A stretch of 64,000 bases of DNA from Entophlyctis helioformis (taxonomy: Eukaryota > Chytridiomycota > Chytridiomycetes > Chytridiales > Chytriomycetaceae): positions 86,145 to 150,144 of the forward strand of contig JAHLKH010000052.1 in NCBI GenBank assembly GCA_025526915.1, given 5' to 3'. The position numbers and the translations under genes are program-made. The notes beneath the pieces were generated by a model. The model was given only the letters and a program-made list of their open reading frames with translations. It was not told the DNA's origin and did not search any database. Shown in pieces: positions 43,090-54,321 of this stretch (positions are counted from its first letter, which is position 1; every line of letters begins with the position of its first letter).

Positions 43090-46000
43090 TCACTTCTTGT
43101 TCTTCTTCTTCTTGCCGCCCGCCCCGCCGCGGATCACAAACTTGTTGTCGTCGGCAAACAGCGCCAGCCCCTCGCCGTCCACCACGCCAGGCGACGCCGC
43201 CTTGGCCGCCGGCACCTTGCTCCAGCCGGGCTCGGGCGCGTTGGCCGCCGCCGCAGCCGCCGCCACCGACCCGATCGACGCCGTGACCGGCGCTGCAGGG
43301 GCTGCTGGCGCCGAGACAGCCGACCACGCGGCGCCAGGCCCAGAGGCTCCGGGCTGGTCCGCACGGCGGCGGCGCAGGAACTCGTCGGCAAACTTGCGCG
43401 GGTCAATGGCCGTCGACCCACCGAGCGTGTCGTCGCAGATCATCGTGATCGTGGCAGCCTCCCGCACAGAGATCGAGAACAGAATGCCCAGAAAGTCGTC
43501 CACTGCGAAACGTGTGCACACGCGTGAGTACGTGAGTCAGCTAGTCAGTCAGCCAACCATCAGACGCGCACAGCGCCACTCACCGGTAAAGTTGGGCAGC
43601 GTCTTCTGCACGCCACGGAGCGCTCCGCGGCACCACTGCACAAACGGCATCGACACGCCCGGGAACGGCGACGCCGCTGCAGACGGCACCGCCGACGCAC
43701 CGCCAGACACAGACACGCCAGACGACGACGCCGTGCGCGTGAGCGCAGGCGACGGTGTGGCAGAACCGCGCGTAGCAGCCGCGCGTGCAGCCGTCTGCGC
43801 CGTCTTGCCCACAACGTTCCATCCGGCCGCCTCCGTCTCGGCTCCGCCCGCCGTCGCCGCCGTCGTTGATGGCACAAGCACCGGCTTGAGCACAGGCCCC
43901 GTCGCCAAAACAGACGGCGCGGCCTTGGCAGACGCTGGCCCGGCTCCAGCAGCCCCGGCGCTCGCCCATGTGCCCGATCCGAGCGACGGGATGGCCGGCC
44001 CGCTGCCAGACGAGCCGATCGAGTCGGCGTACCGCTTGCCCGCCAGACTAGCCGCCTCGGTCTTCTTGCGTGCCTGCTCTTCCGCACGCTTGCGCTTGGC
44101 CTCGTCCTCCATAATCTCGGCAAGCGTCTTCTTGCCGGCAGCGGCAGGCAAGCCAGCGCCGACTGAAGCAACACTGGCTGGCACGGCACCTCCAGCAGCC
44201 ACGGGTCCTGACGCGCCAGCAGCCGCCTTCCACGGCCCAGCATTCGACGCCCACGACGCCTGCGGGATGGCCGACGTTGCTGCGGCTTGCTCCTGCTGCT
44301 GGATGAGCTGCGCCTCGGCAATCAGTCGCTGCTGCGCCTCCTTCTCCTTCTTCCTGCGGCGCTCTTCTGCAGCCTTGTACTCGAGATCCTGGATCTCCTT
44401 GAGCGACGGCTTGGACGCAACGACCGGCGCGACCTCGGCACGAACAGCCCATGGCGCTGCCGTGCTGGCCGCCGCCTTGGCGGGCGAGGGAGACTCGATC
44501 TGCTGTCCACCCTTGCCAGAACCGCTGGAAGGTGCAATCGTGAGCGACTCGGTCTTGGCTGCCAGCTTGTCGACGGCATCAGCGTCGGTCTGCTTGCCGC
44601 CCTTCTTCTTGTTGTTCGCAGCAGTTGACGCGGCGGGTGTCGTTGTCTTGGCCGTTTCTTCGGCTGCTGCTGCACCCGTCTTGCCCTTGGCAGCACGCTT
44701 GGACTGCTTGGTAGATGCAGACGCGGCAGTCGTCTCGTCCACGCTCTTGGCCGGCGAGGCAGGACGAGGGGGCTGCTCTTGCTGCTTCTCTTGCTGCTCT
44801 TGCTTCTCCTGCTTGGATTCGGCAACGGCAGCGGCAGCTTCTCTCACGGGCGATTTAGCACGCGCAGGCGACTGGGAGCGTGTAGGCGATGGTGCACGCG
44901 GCTCGACAGGGTCAGGCACAGGGAGGGGCGCGATCGTCGATGGCGACGGCAGACGCGCTGGCGGCTTGCCCGAAGGAGACGGCGATCGGTGTCTTGGCGA
45001 AGGCGAGGAGCGGCCACTGGGCTGATGAGCCGGCGGGTCGACAACAGATCCCGGAACATTCGAGACCGTTTCGGCGAGAAGCGAGGCGTCCAATCCACCA
45101 GCCAGAATCTGCTGCTGGAGCTGCTGCTGCTGCTGCTGCTGCTGTTGCTGTTGCATCTGGAAATGCATCTCGCGCTGCTGCTGCTGTTGCAGAGCAGATG
45201 CTTGGCGGAGATATTGGATATGCGCCACGCGCTGCGGATGCGGCATGTGGCTGAGCTCGGGATGGTGGTACAGCGCAGCATCGTCCATGAGATCAATCTG
45301 TGTAGGCGAACCAGCAGCTCCTCCAAGCGGCGGCTGGCCAAACTGCTGCAGGCCCAGTCCACCGCCAACGCCAATGCCGACACCGCCAGGGAACCCATGC
45401 TCTGGCAGACCCATGAGGCGTCGCTGGATAGCCTGCACCTGGCGCATGTAGAACATGCGTTCAAGCTGCTCCTGCTCGACCAGACTCTCAATGAACGGTG
45501 CCTGGGTGCCGTAGCGCTCGACAAACTGGTGCAGGGCAATGTACGACTGGTCGTCGACGCACTTGATGGGCAGGTTGGTCGGGAAGTAGCCGTCGCGGTA
45601 CCAGTTGTGCATCTGCTCCGACGTGAACGGACCCTGCACCGCGTCGCTGGGGTCCTTGTACACCCACTGCGGCGGAATGAACTGGAACGGCGGGATGTTG
45701 AGCATGCCAGGCGTCATGGCGTTGGGACTGCCAAACATGTCCATGCCGCCCACACCGATGCCTTGGCCGGGTAGGAGACTGTGCGGCAGACCCTGGCGGG
45801 CGTGCATCTGCTGCGCAAACGAGGGTCCGCCAGTCGCGACACCAAGACCAGTAGCACCAAGCGCACCGCCAGACAGGCCAGCAGGAGCGCCGCCGCCGCC
45901 AAATCCAAAGTCGGTGCCGGACGGCTCGCGGCGTGCCTCAAAGTCAAGGCCGCCGCCGCCAGGACGCGTGACAAACCCGTCAAAGGTGTCCGGGAAACTC

Positions 46001-47386
46001 GGCTGTCGAGACCCAGCCAGCGACAGCGACGGGTCATCAAACTTGCCGCGACCCAGGCCGCCTCGGAAAGCGGCCGCATCCGCGATATCCGAAGCCTGGC
46101 GCGACACATTGTGGCCATGCCCATGCTGCTGGCGCTGTCCATCGCCACCGCCGAACCCAATTTTGCCAAAATCCAGGTCGCCGCGACGGCCCGAGTCTCC
46201 GCCAATCGGGTCAGTGAGACGATTGTCGAGATCGCCAAAGACGCCGCCAGAGAAGGTGCCGAGCGCCTTGGGTGTGTCCCAGAGATCGTCGGGGTTGGTG
46301 GCTTCGGTCGGCGTGGTGAGCGGCATGTCTCGCTTGGTAGCTGCCGTTCATCAACCAAGCCCAGCCCAATAGATAGTGTTAGCCATGGCGGTCATGGATG
46401 CACGGGAAAGGAGCATGGAGCGGGTGAGATGGAGCACACAGTGCTTACCAGATCGGTCACCAGGAGCTAAGCCAGACACCGAGCACAAAAATGGACAAGA
46501 ATGTGAGCAGTCAGGCACATGGGTGCAAAGGAGAGAAACAGACACCATCCCAAGACACACCTCGAGGCTGTCCGCCACGAGACTCGGCTCCCGGCGTGCG
46601 CGGGTTCTTGGAGCCTTCTGGCCGATGCACAGCACGGCGAGTATCAGAATTGATGTTCGCCTGCATGAGCAGCCGCTTCTCCTGCTCGGAAAGCGGCAGG
46701 TTGGCGAGCGGCTCGCGGGCAATCGCATTGTACGATCCTAAGCTGGTGTCAAAGACGGCGGGCAGCGGGCAGTCGGGCGAGAAGAGCGACAGCAGGAAAT
46801 CACGCGAGTACTTGAACGGGTTGGGTATCGCGTTGGCAGCAGGCAATGCCGATGCAGGCGCCGAGGCGGTGGCTGCACGGACGTCGTCAGAGACTGATGC
46901 GGCTGCGGGTCCCTTTGCATGTGCTGCAGTGGGATTGGTGGGCAGGGCGTGCAGGTGCGGTTCCGTCGACTGCGAGTTGGTGTCTCTGCTGTCTCTGTTG
47001 GAAGGCCGAGCTGCTCCAGATCTGTTGCTGGCACTGTTGCTGTTGCTGGCAGGCGTGGCAGCATTGGTGTTGGGGGCCTTGGTCGGCGTGTGCTGCGTGA
47101 CACTGGCAAAGGACAGTGCGCTTCCAGACGACGGCTTGGCGGGCGTGGTGGCAGAGGCCGCCGCAGAGGCCGACGTGGCAGAGGCCGACGTGGCAGCGGC
47201 AGCAGGGGCAGGAGCCGAAGCGCCGATGGGGGCAGGAAGAGGCGCATTCAGGTTCGGACGGCCCGAGGCCCAGGCGGACTTGGCAGGGGCAGGGCCAGCG
47301 GCAGAGGCCGAGGTGGCCGCAGGGGCAGGGGCAGGGGCAGTGCCTGGGGGGTGGTCGCCAGCACCGTTGGCTGGGATCTTTCTCAT
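43090..47386 (-). CDS. GYF-domain protein (SMY2/GIGYF-like)
   Basis: GYF proteins bind proline-rich partners and act in translational repression and mRNA decay or in vesicle traffic. Exons (minus): 47386-46561, 46340-43584 and 43502-43090, 1,331 aa. Exon 1 is Ala/Pro-rich and ends with FKYSRDFLLSLFSPD and EPLANLPLSEQEKRLL, typical of fungal family members. The GYF domain is at about residues 497-553 with WVYKDPSDAVQGPF, M-x-x-W and GYFP. A Gln-rich stretch, a K/E-rich coiled coil (about 44,280-44,400) and a C-terminal block (DDFLGILFSISVREAAT, DPRKFADEFLRRR) ending KKKKNKK follow. The intron between exons 1 and 2 is unusually long (220 nt). An 18-nt block at 46,451-46,468, flanked by AG and GTAAGC, could be an in-phase microexon. 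Confidence 0.9.
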
Positions 47387-48032
47387 CCTGGCGTGCGTGC
47401 GGGTAGGCGTGCGGTGGTCGAGTGCGGTGGTCGACGGTTGAACGGATCCACGGGCGACGAGCAGGCAGACGAGCAGACAGGCGTGAGACAGAGCAAGGGT
47501 CAGAGCAAGGCGCGGGCAGGCACGGGCAGGCCGCCGTATGCCAGATGGGACGGAGCCGTGAGACATGCGCCGCGAGACATGCGCCGTGAGACAGGCCCTG
47601 GCCCAAGCCGTGGCCAGCGAGGCAGCAACAGCAGGCGATCACGGCCAGGTGGGGCAGGCGGGGCAGGCGGGCAGAGCCAAGGGACGACGAGCCAGCCACT
47701 GGGCCATAGCAAGAGACAGCAAGAGACACAGCAGGAGACAGCCACCGAGCCACGCACCACTGGGGTCCAAAGTTGAGCGACATGGGCAGAAGGTCGTGCA
47801 GGGCAGCGAGCGGTGTGCGAGCGTGTGCGTGAGCGTGTGCGTGAGCGTGTGCGTGAGCGTGTGCGTGTGTGTGCGTTGGGATGCGCAGGGAAAGTGTCAA
47901 AGGCTGCGCGTCATAGTTTATGAAGGGATCGAACGAGGTGGGTGCATGGAAGGACAGGAGGTGGGTGCATGCAACAAAAGATGCACGAACGGATGGACGG
48001 ATGGACGGATGGATGGATCGCCCGCCCGCCCC
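47387..48032. other. Intergenic stretch, no gene seen
   Basis: Lies between the GYF gene start and the BCKDH E1-alpha stop. It contains GGCAGGCGGGGCAG-type repeats (about 47,640-47,680), a (GTGCGTGAGC)n run (about 47,823-47,872) and GGATGGAC repeats (47,992-48,018). Open frames here are repeat translations. Confidence 0.7.
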
Positions 48033-49045
48033 TTACGCCTTGGCTGCATAGTCGTCGGTCGTGTAGTGCTCCGGGTACTCGGCCATCAGACGCTCGAGCT
48101 CGGCGCGCTGCTCCTGCAGGTGCTGCGGCACGTCGTCGTACACGTCCGTGAACAGGTGCGTCACCGACGGCTTCTTGCGCTTCTCGGCCTTGGCAAACGC
48201 CTTGAGCACGTCGGCGCGCGCCTCCTTGCGGTACGCCACGTCCTCCTCCTCGCTCCAGAACCCGCGCGACTCCACGTACCGGCGGAACCGTGCGATCGGG
48301 CTCTCGCGCTTCTGCCACTCGGCAAGCTCCTGCTTGGACCGGTACGCCGCAGAGTCGTCCGACGTGCTGTGGTGCGACATGCTGTTTTGCGGGGGGTGGC
48401 AAGTGGTTTGGCCGTGCCGGTTCAGCCCCTCTGGCCAACCCATCACCACGCAGATCGCAAATGCACGACGGCAGCAAGCCCTTACCGGTACGTCAGCGCC
48501 TCAATGAGCACAGGGCGGCCCTTCTCAACTGCAATCCGGCGCGCCTCCTTGACCGCATTGTACACAGCCAGCACGTCGTTGCCGTCCACGCGGATCGTGT
48601 CCATGCCGTATCCGTGTCCACGCGACGCAATGCCGTCGCCGCGGTACTGCTCCTTGGCAGGCGTCGAAATCGCGTAGCCGTTGTTGCGGCAGAAGAAGAT
48701 GACCGGCGCCTCGGTCGTGGCCGCAATGTTGAGCGCGGCGTGGAAATCGCCCTCGGACGCTGCGCCTTCGCCAAAGAAGCAGATGGCCACCGCCTGCTTG
48801 CCCGCCTGCTTGAGCGCATACGCCGAGCCGGCTGCTTGCGGGATCTGCGTGCCGAGCGGCGACGAGATGGTCTGGAAATTGTGTGCGCGCGAGCCGTAGT
48901 GCACGGGCATCTGGCGGCCCTTGCCGTAGTCGAGGTCGTTCGAGTAGCACTGGTTCATGAACTCGTCGAGCGAAAAGTCGCGGTACATGAGCACACCAGC
49001 CTCACGGTACTGACTGCAAACAGTTGTACAGACAGACAGATAGCC

Positions 49046-49130
<85 letters not shown>

Positions 49131-50011
49131 GTCAGACAGAGCATGTCAGTCTAGGGCTGTCCAAGGCGGTCCAAGGCGGCCCATGATCCATCGTGCTGGC
49201 ATTGCAGAGTACGATCGCGCGCCAACGCACCCGTAGACAACGTCCTCCATGGTGAGAGCAGCGGCACTGCCCATGTGAGTGGCCTCTTCACCGTAGCTGG
49301 TCATGTAGAACGAGATGCGGCCCTGACGCTGCGCCTCGTACAGCACAATGTCCATGGAGTTGAGGAGCACCATGTTCTTGTACATCTTGAGCAGAGTCTC
49401 CTTGTCGAGCTGCTCAAGCCACGCCGCGCCGTCCCATGTCAGTGGATGCATGTCAGTGTGCAGGCAGGCATAGACGCAGGCAGCCAGGCAGCCAGGCAGC
49501 CAGCCAGGCTCGACAGGTCGCTCAGATGCAGCCGGTCATGTGAGTGCATCAGATGGCTGACCAGGTGACACCCGAATGCGCTTGGTGCTGGGCGAGGTCG
49601 AAAAAACGCACAACGTCTGCGCAGACCACAGGGGGCGTTGCGTCCAAGGCAGGACAGAGATATAGGCAGACAGGCAGGCAGGCAGACAGACACACAGACA
49701 GACATGCAGGCAAGGCGCACCTGAGGATCTTGCGACGGGTCGATGACGGCGCCGTCGGCATCCATCACACGGTAGGTGGGGATGGTCGGATAGTCGGTCA
49801 GGAACTCGAGCTTCTCGGTGTAGATGGACCCGCTGACGGCACCCGGGAACGACACGGGGATGCTGCGGAGCGTGTGCGACGTGGCCAGGCCGCGCACAGC
49901 CTGGGCGGCAAGCGAGCTGCGCACGGCGGGCTGTGCGACAGCCAGCGGCATGCGCATGGCCGGTGCAGCGACCGAGCGACGGACGGCTGTGGTCAAGAGG
50001 CGACTGAACAT
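48033..50011 (-). CDS. BCKDHA: Branched-chain 2-oxoacid dehydrogenase E1 alpha, mitochondrial
   Basis: The thiamine-diphosphate subunit that decarboxylates the 2-oxoacids from Val, Leu and Ile. Exons (minus): 50011-49721, 49409-49231, 49013-48486 and 48381-48033, 448 aa, phases exact. The N-terminus ([20 protein letters not shown]) is a mitochondrial presequence. Motifs: [20 protein letters not shown]; the ThDP-binding GEGAASEGD to [13 protein letters not shown]; and [15 protein letters not shown], the loop with the regulatory serine phosphorylated by BCKDH kinase in animals. The C-terminal [15 protein letters not shown] is as expected. Length matches the family. The E1-beta partner is not in the window. 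The second intron is filled with GACA repeats. Confidence 0.95.
49026..49141. repeat. (GACA)n microsatellite in an intron
   Basis: About 110 nt of GACA tetranucleotide repeats inside the second intron of the BCKDH E1-alpha gene, with a few interruptions at the ends. Further CAGG/CAGA repeats occur in the first intron (about 49,455-49,505 and 49,662-49,705). Confidence 0.92.
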
Positions 50012-50088
50012 CTGAACGGCAAGTATGGATGGGAGGTTGGATATGCGGCGAAACCAACAATTTCATTGCAGACAACATACGATCCGGC

Positions 50089-51238
50089 TCAGGCGCCAAT
50101 CTTCTCCTTGATGAGGTCCTCGGTGAACGTCCAGAGCTTGTCGACCAGATCGTGGCTCTTGCCCAGGTCGGTGAGCGACTCGGGTGAGTCCCACGCAATC
50201 GGCACAAAGAAGCGGTCCTTGAGGCCCTTGCTCACAATGTCCGGCGACGTGGCGACGTACAGCGACGTCAGCGCGCCGTCCTGGGGGGTCAGCGCGCCAA
50301 AGAACTTGACGATGCCCAGGATGGGTGCGAGCCATGCACCGTTGGACGCAACCGGTCCGCGCGTGAGCTCCGTGTCGACAAAGCCCGGGTGGACAGAGTT
50401 GGCGTAGATCTTGTCGCCAAAGCGGCTGTTGAGGCCGCGCGTGAACAGGATGTTGGCGAGCTTGGACTGGCCGTAGCGGTCCCACACGCTCATGCCCTTG
50501 GGGTTGTTGATGTCCGCAAAGCGGATGCCTTCGGGGCGAGGAGCCTTGTCGTGGTACGATGAGCTGAGGTTGACCACGCGGGGCTCCGGGGCCTTGAGGA
50601 GCGCGGGCATGAGCTCGCGGGTCAGCAGAAAGTGGCCCACGTGGTTGGTCGCAAACTGCTCCTCGATGCCATCGACGGACAGTGCAAACGGCGACGCCAT
50701 GATGCCTGCATGAGCAGATTGCTGGTTGTCAGCTTGTGGTTGGCCGCGGGCACTCGGCCATCACAAACGTGGCGCATTGTGGCCGCGGCCACATCATCAA
50801 TCGCCCAAGTGGCCGCGGCATTTCGCCGCATTGCGGCCGCGGCCGATGGGCAGACGGAAGGGCAGACGGAAGGGCAGACGGAAGGGCAGACGGAAGGGCA
50901 GACGGAGAGCACGTACCAGCGTTGTTCACGAGGCAGTCCAGCTTGATGCCTCTGGCGACAAACGCCTGGGCAGCCGAGCGCACCTGCTTGAGGTCGCCGA
51001 GCTGCAGCTTAATGAACTCGATGTTGGCATCAGGCACAGCCGCCTTGATGCGGGCAATGGCAGCATTGGCCCGATCCTCGGAGCGGCTGGCCATGAACAC
51101 CTGGGCATTCTTGCGAGAGAGCTCGAGGCAGGTCTCGTAGCCGATGCCGGTGTTGCCGCCCGTGACGAGGTACACCTTGCCGGCGAGGTTGGGGATGGAG
51201 GCCGTGCTGAACTTGGTGGGGTTGGTTTGGCCGAACAT
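50089..51238 (-). CDS. Short-chain dehydrogenase/reductase (retinol-dehydrogenase-like)
   Basis: An NAD(P)-dependent oxidoreductase. Exons (minus): 51238-50917 and 50705-50089, 312 aa. The cofactor motif is YLVTGGNTGIGYE (about residue 23), followed by LDCLVNNAG, split by the intron after NNA. The active site is VVNLSSSYH and YGQSKLAN (Tyr and Lys in YxxxK). HPGFVDTEL follows. It resembles the SDR group of retinol dehydrogenases and WW-domain oxidoreductases, but the substrate cannot be told. No signal peptide or membrane segment is evident. It is the last single-copy gene before the right-hand duplicated region. Confidence 0.9.
50845..50908. repeat. 12-bp minisatellite GGGCAGACGGAA in an intron
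   Basis: About five near-perfect copies of a 12-bp unit lie within the intron of the short-chain dehydrogenase gene, next to a GGCCGCGGCC-rich segment (50,740-50,845). Confidence 0.85.
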
Positions 51239-51662
51239 GGGTTTGAAGGTCGATGGACAAGGGTGGCAAGATCGGCGATGGGCTATTTATAGTCGGCTTG
51301 TGGCCTTGCGGGCTTGTGGACTTGCTGGCTTGCTGGGTTGCAGGCCTGCCGAAGCTGGGAACTCAGATCGCATGCCATGGACGGCCAGGTAACTATTGTC
51401 TGGAACAGATCAGGCTGATGAACAACGAGTGCTGGCGTAGTACTCCTCGTAAGCCACGAGAGAGATCGTTGGCAACCATCCCACAGGGTCTCTGCCCTCC
51501 AGAACGCCGCTTGTCTTCCAGAGCTCACCACGCCAGCCACACTGTGCACCATGATATGGCATGCCGTGTCAGTGCATGTTCCACGTTCTCGTGCGCTTGT
51601 TGGACGATCGCTTCGAGTGGATCTTGTCCTCACAGCCACAAAGCGAGCAAGCGGCTGTGGCG
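51239..51662. other. Junction region upstream of the right ankyrin gene
   Basis: 51,290-51,350 holds imperfect GCTTGTGGCCTTGCGG-type repeats. The LINE 3' fragment lies at 51,452-51,526. From 51,526 on, sequence matches the upstream flank of the left ankyrin gene (4573-4717, reversed). No separate gene is seen. Confidence 0.65.
51452..51526 (-). mobile_element. LINE 3'-terminal fragment (right ankyrin locus)
   Basis: Reverse-strand counterpart of the fragment at 4717. Read on the minus strand it starts GAGCTCTGGAAGACAAGCGG and continues into the shared 3' UTR with CCAACGA and CTCTCTCGTGG. It stands at the 5' side of the ankyrin gene, in opposite orientation to it, just as on the left. Confidence 0.7.
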
Positions 51663-53195
51663 ATGTCGGCGGAGCGACAGACGACAGGCAACGCAGACAC
51701 AGCAGCAGCAGCCAGCGACGAACATGTTGGTCGTCTGCAGAGCCAGTTGCAGAGCACAGCCGAGCAGCGGGCTGTGGTCGAGCAGGTCGTTGGAGCGAGT
51801 GGCAGCCAAGCCGTCGAGCCAGGGCAGCCAGGGCAGCCAGGGCAGCCAGCAGCAGCAACTGCACAGCCAGGTGTGCCTCGCTATGTGGTGCCGCCAGCCA
51901 CCGGCGACCTTGCGTTCGGACGCAGCCACTGGGACGGCAAGCCCGCCGAGATCCACGCCTTGATCCTCAAGCACGCCGGCCCGCTCACTCGCTTCCTGTG
52001 CGGCTTGCTCGGCGACACGGCGACACTCGACGAAGCGACCAAGCTGCAGCTGTGGACCGATGCGTTCAAGATGGACTGGCAGGGCGATCTCGGCCTGCTG
52101 CCTGACGTTGTGTTGACGGCCGACAACGGACTGCTCCTCGCACACTCTCGCTCCATGTACGACCGTCTGTGCAAGCGCTTTCCTCAGCACACAGAGGCCT
52201 CCCGTGTGAGATACGACGCATACTTCAACAACTACGATAGATCCTTCGATGTCACTTACGGCAACGACAATCGGCTGCTTCTCATTCCCATGCGGCACGG
52301 CTGGTTCGATCTGGTCGACTTTTCGTATCCGATCGCACTCGCTCTCTTGGCCATCTGCTTTGGATGCCTCGATCTGCTCAAGTATCTCGACAACAAGTAC
52401 AACACTCTCCAAAACTGGATGGCGAAACGCGATCCGACAAGCGTGTACTGGCACGGCGCAGTTGATATTGCTGCGCGATACGGACATCTCGATGTTGTGC
52501 AGTTCTTGTTTGCGGCGGGCGTGTCAGGATGCACGACAAAGGCGATGGACCGAGCAGCTGTCAACGGTCATCTGCATGTCGTCAAGTGGCTCCACGAGAA
52601 TAGAAGGGAAGGATGTACGACTTGGGCGATGGATCGCGCGGCTGCCTACGGTCATCTGCATGTCGTCAAGTGGCTGCATGCCAACAGAACGGAAGGGTGC
52701 ACAACGGAAGCCATGGATTGGGCGGCTGGTGATGGACATCTGCATGTCGTCAAGTGGCTGCATGCCAACAGGACCGAAGGATGCACGCACCAGGCGATGG
52801 ATGACGCGGCTGAGAGCGGTCATCTTCAGATTATCAAGTGGTTGCATGAGACACGCGATGAAGAGTGCACGACTCGCGCACTGGATGCCGCCATTTACAA
52901 CGAGCACATAGATGTCATCAAGTACATGCACTCCAAAGGCATCCGCGCATCAAGCAATATCATTGACAAGGTGGCAGGCTTTAGCAATATCGAGATGTTG
53001 CAGGGCTTGCTGGATTGCGGATACGCGGTTCGACTCGAAGGACTCAACTGGGCCAAGACTGACGCCATCGCCGATACTCTCTTTCGCAGCCTCACACTGG
53101 ACCAGGCACAGGCGCTGCTTGCAGAGGCAAACGAAGAAAATGCCACCAAGGCCACCATTGAGAGACTCAAGTCGACCATTCAGGATCTGCAATAG
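51663..53195 (+). CDS. Ankyrin-repeat protein with conserved N-terminal module (right copy)
   Basis: About 510 aa, longer than the left copy by additional ankyrin repeats. A Q-rich start (QLQSTAEQRAVVEQVVGAS) is followed by the shared module (KHAGPLTRFLCGLLGD, MDWQGDLGLLP, HSRSMYDRLCKRFP). Tandem repeats follow with GHLDVVQFLF, GHLHVVKWLHENRREGCT, two GHLHVVKWLHANRTEGCT units, GHLQIIKWLHETRDEECT and a last one (HIDVIKYMHSKGIR). Start ATG 51663 matches the left copy; an in-frame ATG at 51561 is possible. The gene is antisense inside a LINE: reverse-transcriptase sequence begins at 53,244 just after its 3' flank and the LINE 3' end lies before its start. Binding partner unknown. Confidence 0.85.
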   Translation: MSAERQTTGNADTAAAASDEHVGRLQSQLQSTAEQRAVVEQVVGASGSQAVEPGQPGQPGQPAAATAQPGVPRYVVPPATGDLAFGRSHWDGKPAEIHALILKHAGPLTRFLCGLLGDTATLDEATKLQLWTDAFKMDWQGDLGLLPDVVLTADNGLLLAHSRSMYDRLCKRFPQHTEASRVRYDAYFNNYDRSFDVTYGNDNRLLLIPMRHGWFDLVDFSYPIALALLAICFGCLDLLKYLDNKYNTLQNWMAKRDPTSVYWHGAVDIAARYGHLDVVQFLFAAGVSGCTTKAMDRAAVNGHLHVVKWLHENRREGCTTWAMDRAAAYGHLHVVKWLHANRTEGCTTEAMDWAAGDGHLHVVKWLHANRTEGCTHQAMDDAAESGHLQIIKWLHETRDEECTTRALDAAIYNEHIDVIKYMHSKGIRASSNIIDKVAGFSNIEMLQGLLDCGYAVRLEGLNWAKTDAIADTLFRSLTLDQAQALLAEANEENATKATIERLKSTIQDLQ

Positions 53196-53243
53196 CTGCG
53201 AGGGTAATGAATGGGCAGCCAAGACACGCTGTTGGAATGAAGA

Positions 53244-54150
53244 TATGATTGCTCATGCGTTGAGCCGCAAGTGCACTGCTTTGCACAGCACTTTCAGGCC
53301 GACATTGATCAGCGAGATACCACGATGGTTGGACCGATCGCTCAGATCGCCCTTCTTTGGCAGCGAGACAACTATTGCCGACTGCCAGGCCTTTGGGATG
53401 ACTGCTTCCTCGAAGATGGTGTTGCACACACGCATCAGCCCCTGTGCTGCTCCCGAGATGCCGACTGCCGCCGATCTCTGGCCCTGGAGCTCCGGCGGGA
53501 TCTTTGCATCAAACGCCCTTGTAGAACGACGCAGGGATGCCGTCGTCGCCAGATGCCTTGCGTCCATTCATCTCGGAGATGGCTGCCGCCAGATCGTTCC
53601 AGCTGAACAGCAGGTCAGTGTCGCGTGCACCTTTTAGTGGCGCAGCAGGTGGTTGCGGCTCTCCACATCTGTTGATCCAGTAGTCGAGCTCGAAGCCGCC
53701 TGATGCGTCTGCTGCCAAGGCTGAGTAGTGCCTGTGCCAGATCCATGCGATTGACTCAGGCTCGTGCTGCAGCACACCGTTGCTGTCCTTCAATGGTGTC
53801 GCGACTGCACCTGTGCGGTGCTTCCATCGTGCCATGTTGCGACTGCACCTCTGGAATGCGTCCATCGTGGAACATTGTGTCAAGATCTTGGCTGCCTCGT
53901 ATGCCTCGGCGTACGCCTCGACCTCCTCGTCAATGGCGGCTTGGCTGTGCACCAACGGCATAGCAGGTCGAACTTCTGGTTCTTGAGCATGGTGGCAGCT
54001 CTCGTTGCGCGTTTGAACAGGTTGAGTGGCTTGCTCTCTGGGGCAGCCACACGAAGCCCTTGCTCGGCCACAACGTCCTGCGATGGAGCGACAAACATGT
54101 TTGCCGCAGTGTCCACACGGCCTTGAGCTCGAAAGTGTATGGCATCTTGT
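53244..54150 (-). mobile_element. LINE 5' region and partial reverse transcriptase, interrupted by the ankyrin block
   Basis: Minus-strand sequence matching 8590-9313, extended by a further RT part: AVIPKAWQSAIVVSLPKKGD, DRSNHRGISLINVGLKVL and CKAVHLRLNA, then a stop. These are the conserved early RT blocks of non-LTR elements. It is broken by a 61-bp deletion relative to the left copy and by frame changes. The polymerase YADD region and C-terminus are absent. At 53,243/53,244 it joins directly to the 3' flank of the ankyrin gene. Confidence 0.8.
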
Positions 54151-54321
54151 GCCTTTGTGACTTTCTCGGCTCTCTCTCTCGCTTGTCGCCGGCATCTGTG
54201 GGCGATCTGCAGTTGGAGATGTGATCCAGACGCGACGGTCACGTGACGGTGGCTGCTTGTGCAGAGCGCTGACAGCGTCCGCCGTTTGCCTCGAACGCCC
54301 AACACTCTGCTCAGAGCCAGC

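Noticed and set aside
49026..49141. CRISPR-like regular repeat array
   Set aside because: Plain GACA tetranucleotide microsatellite in an intron, no spacers.
51630..52487. 285-aa reverse-strand frame over the right ankyrin gene, with a mirror at 4063-4605
   Set aside because: Conserved between copies only because the coding strand is; no domain; the ankyrin frame explains the sequence.
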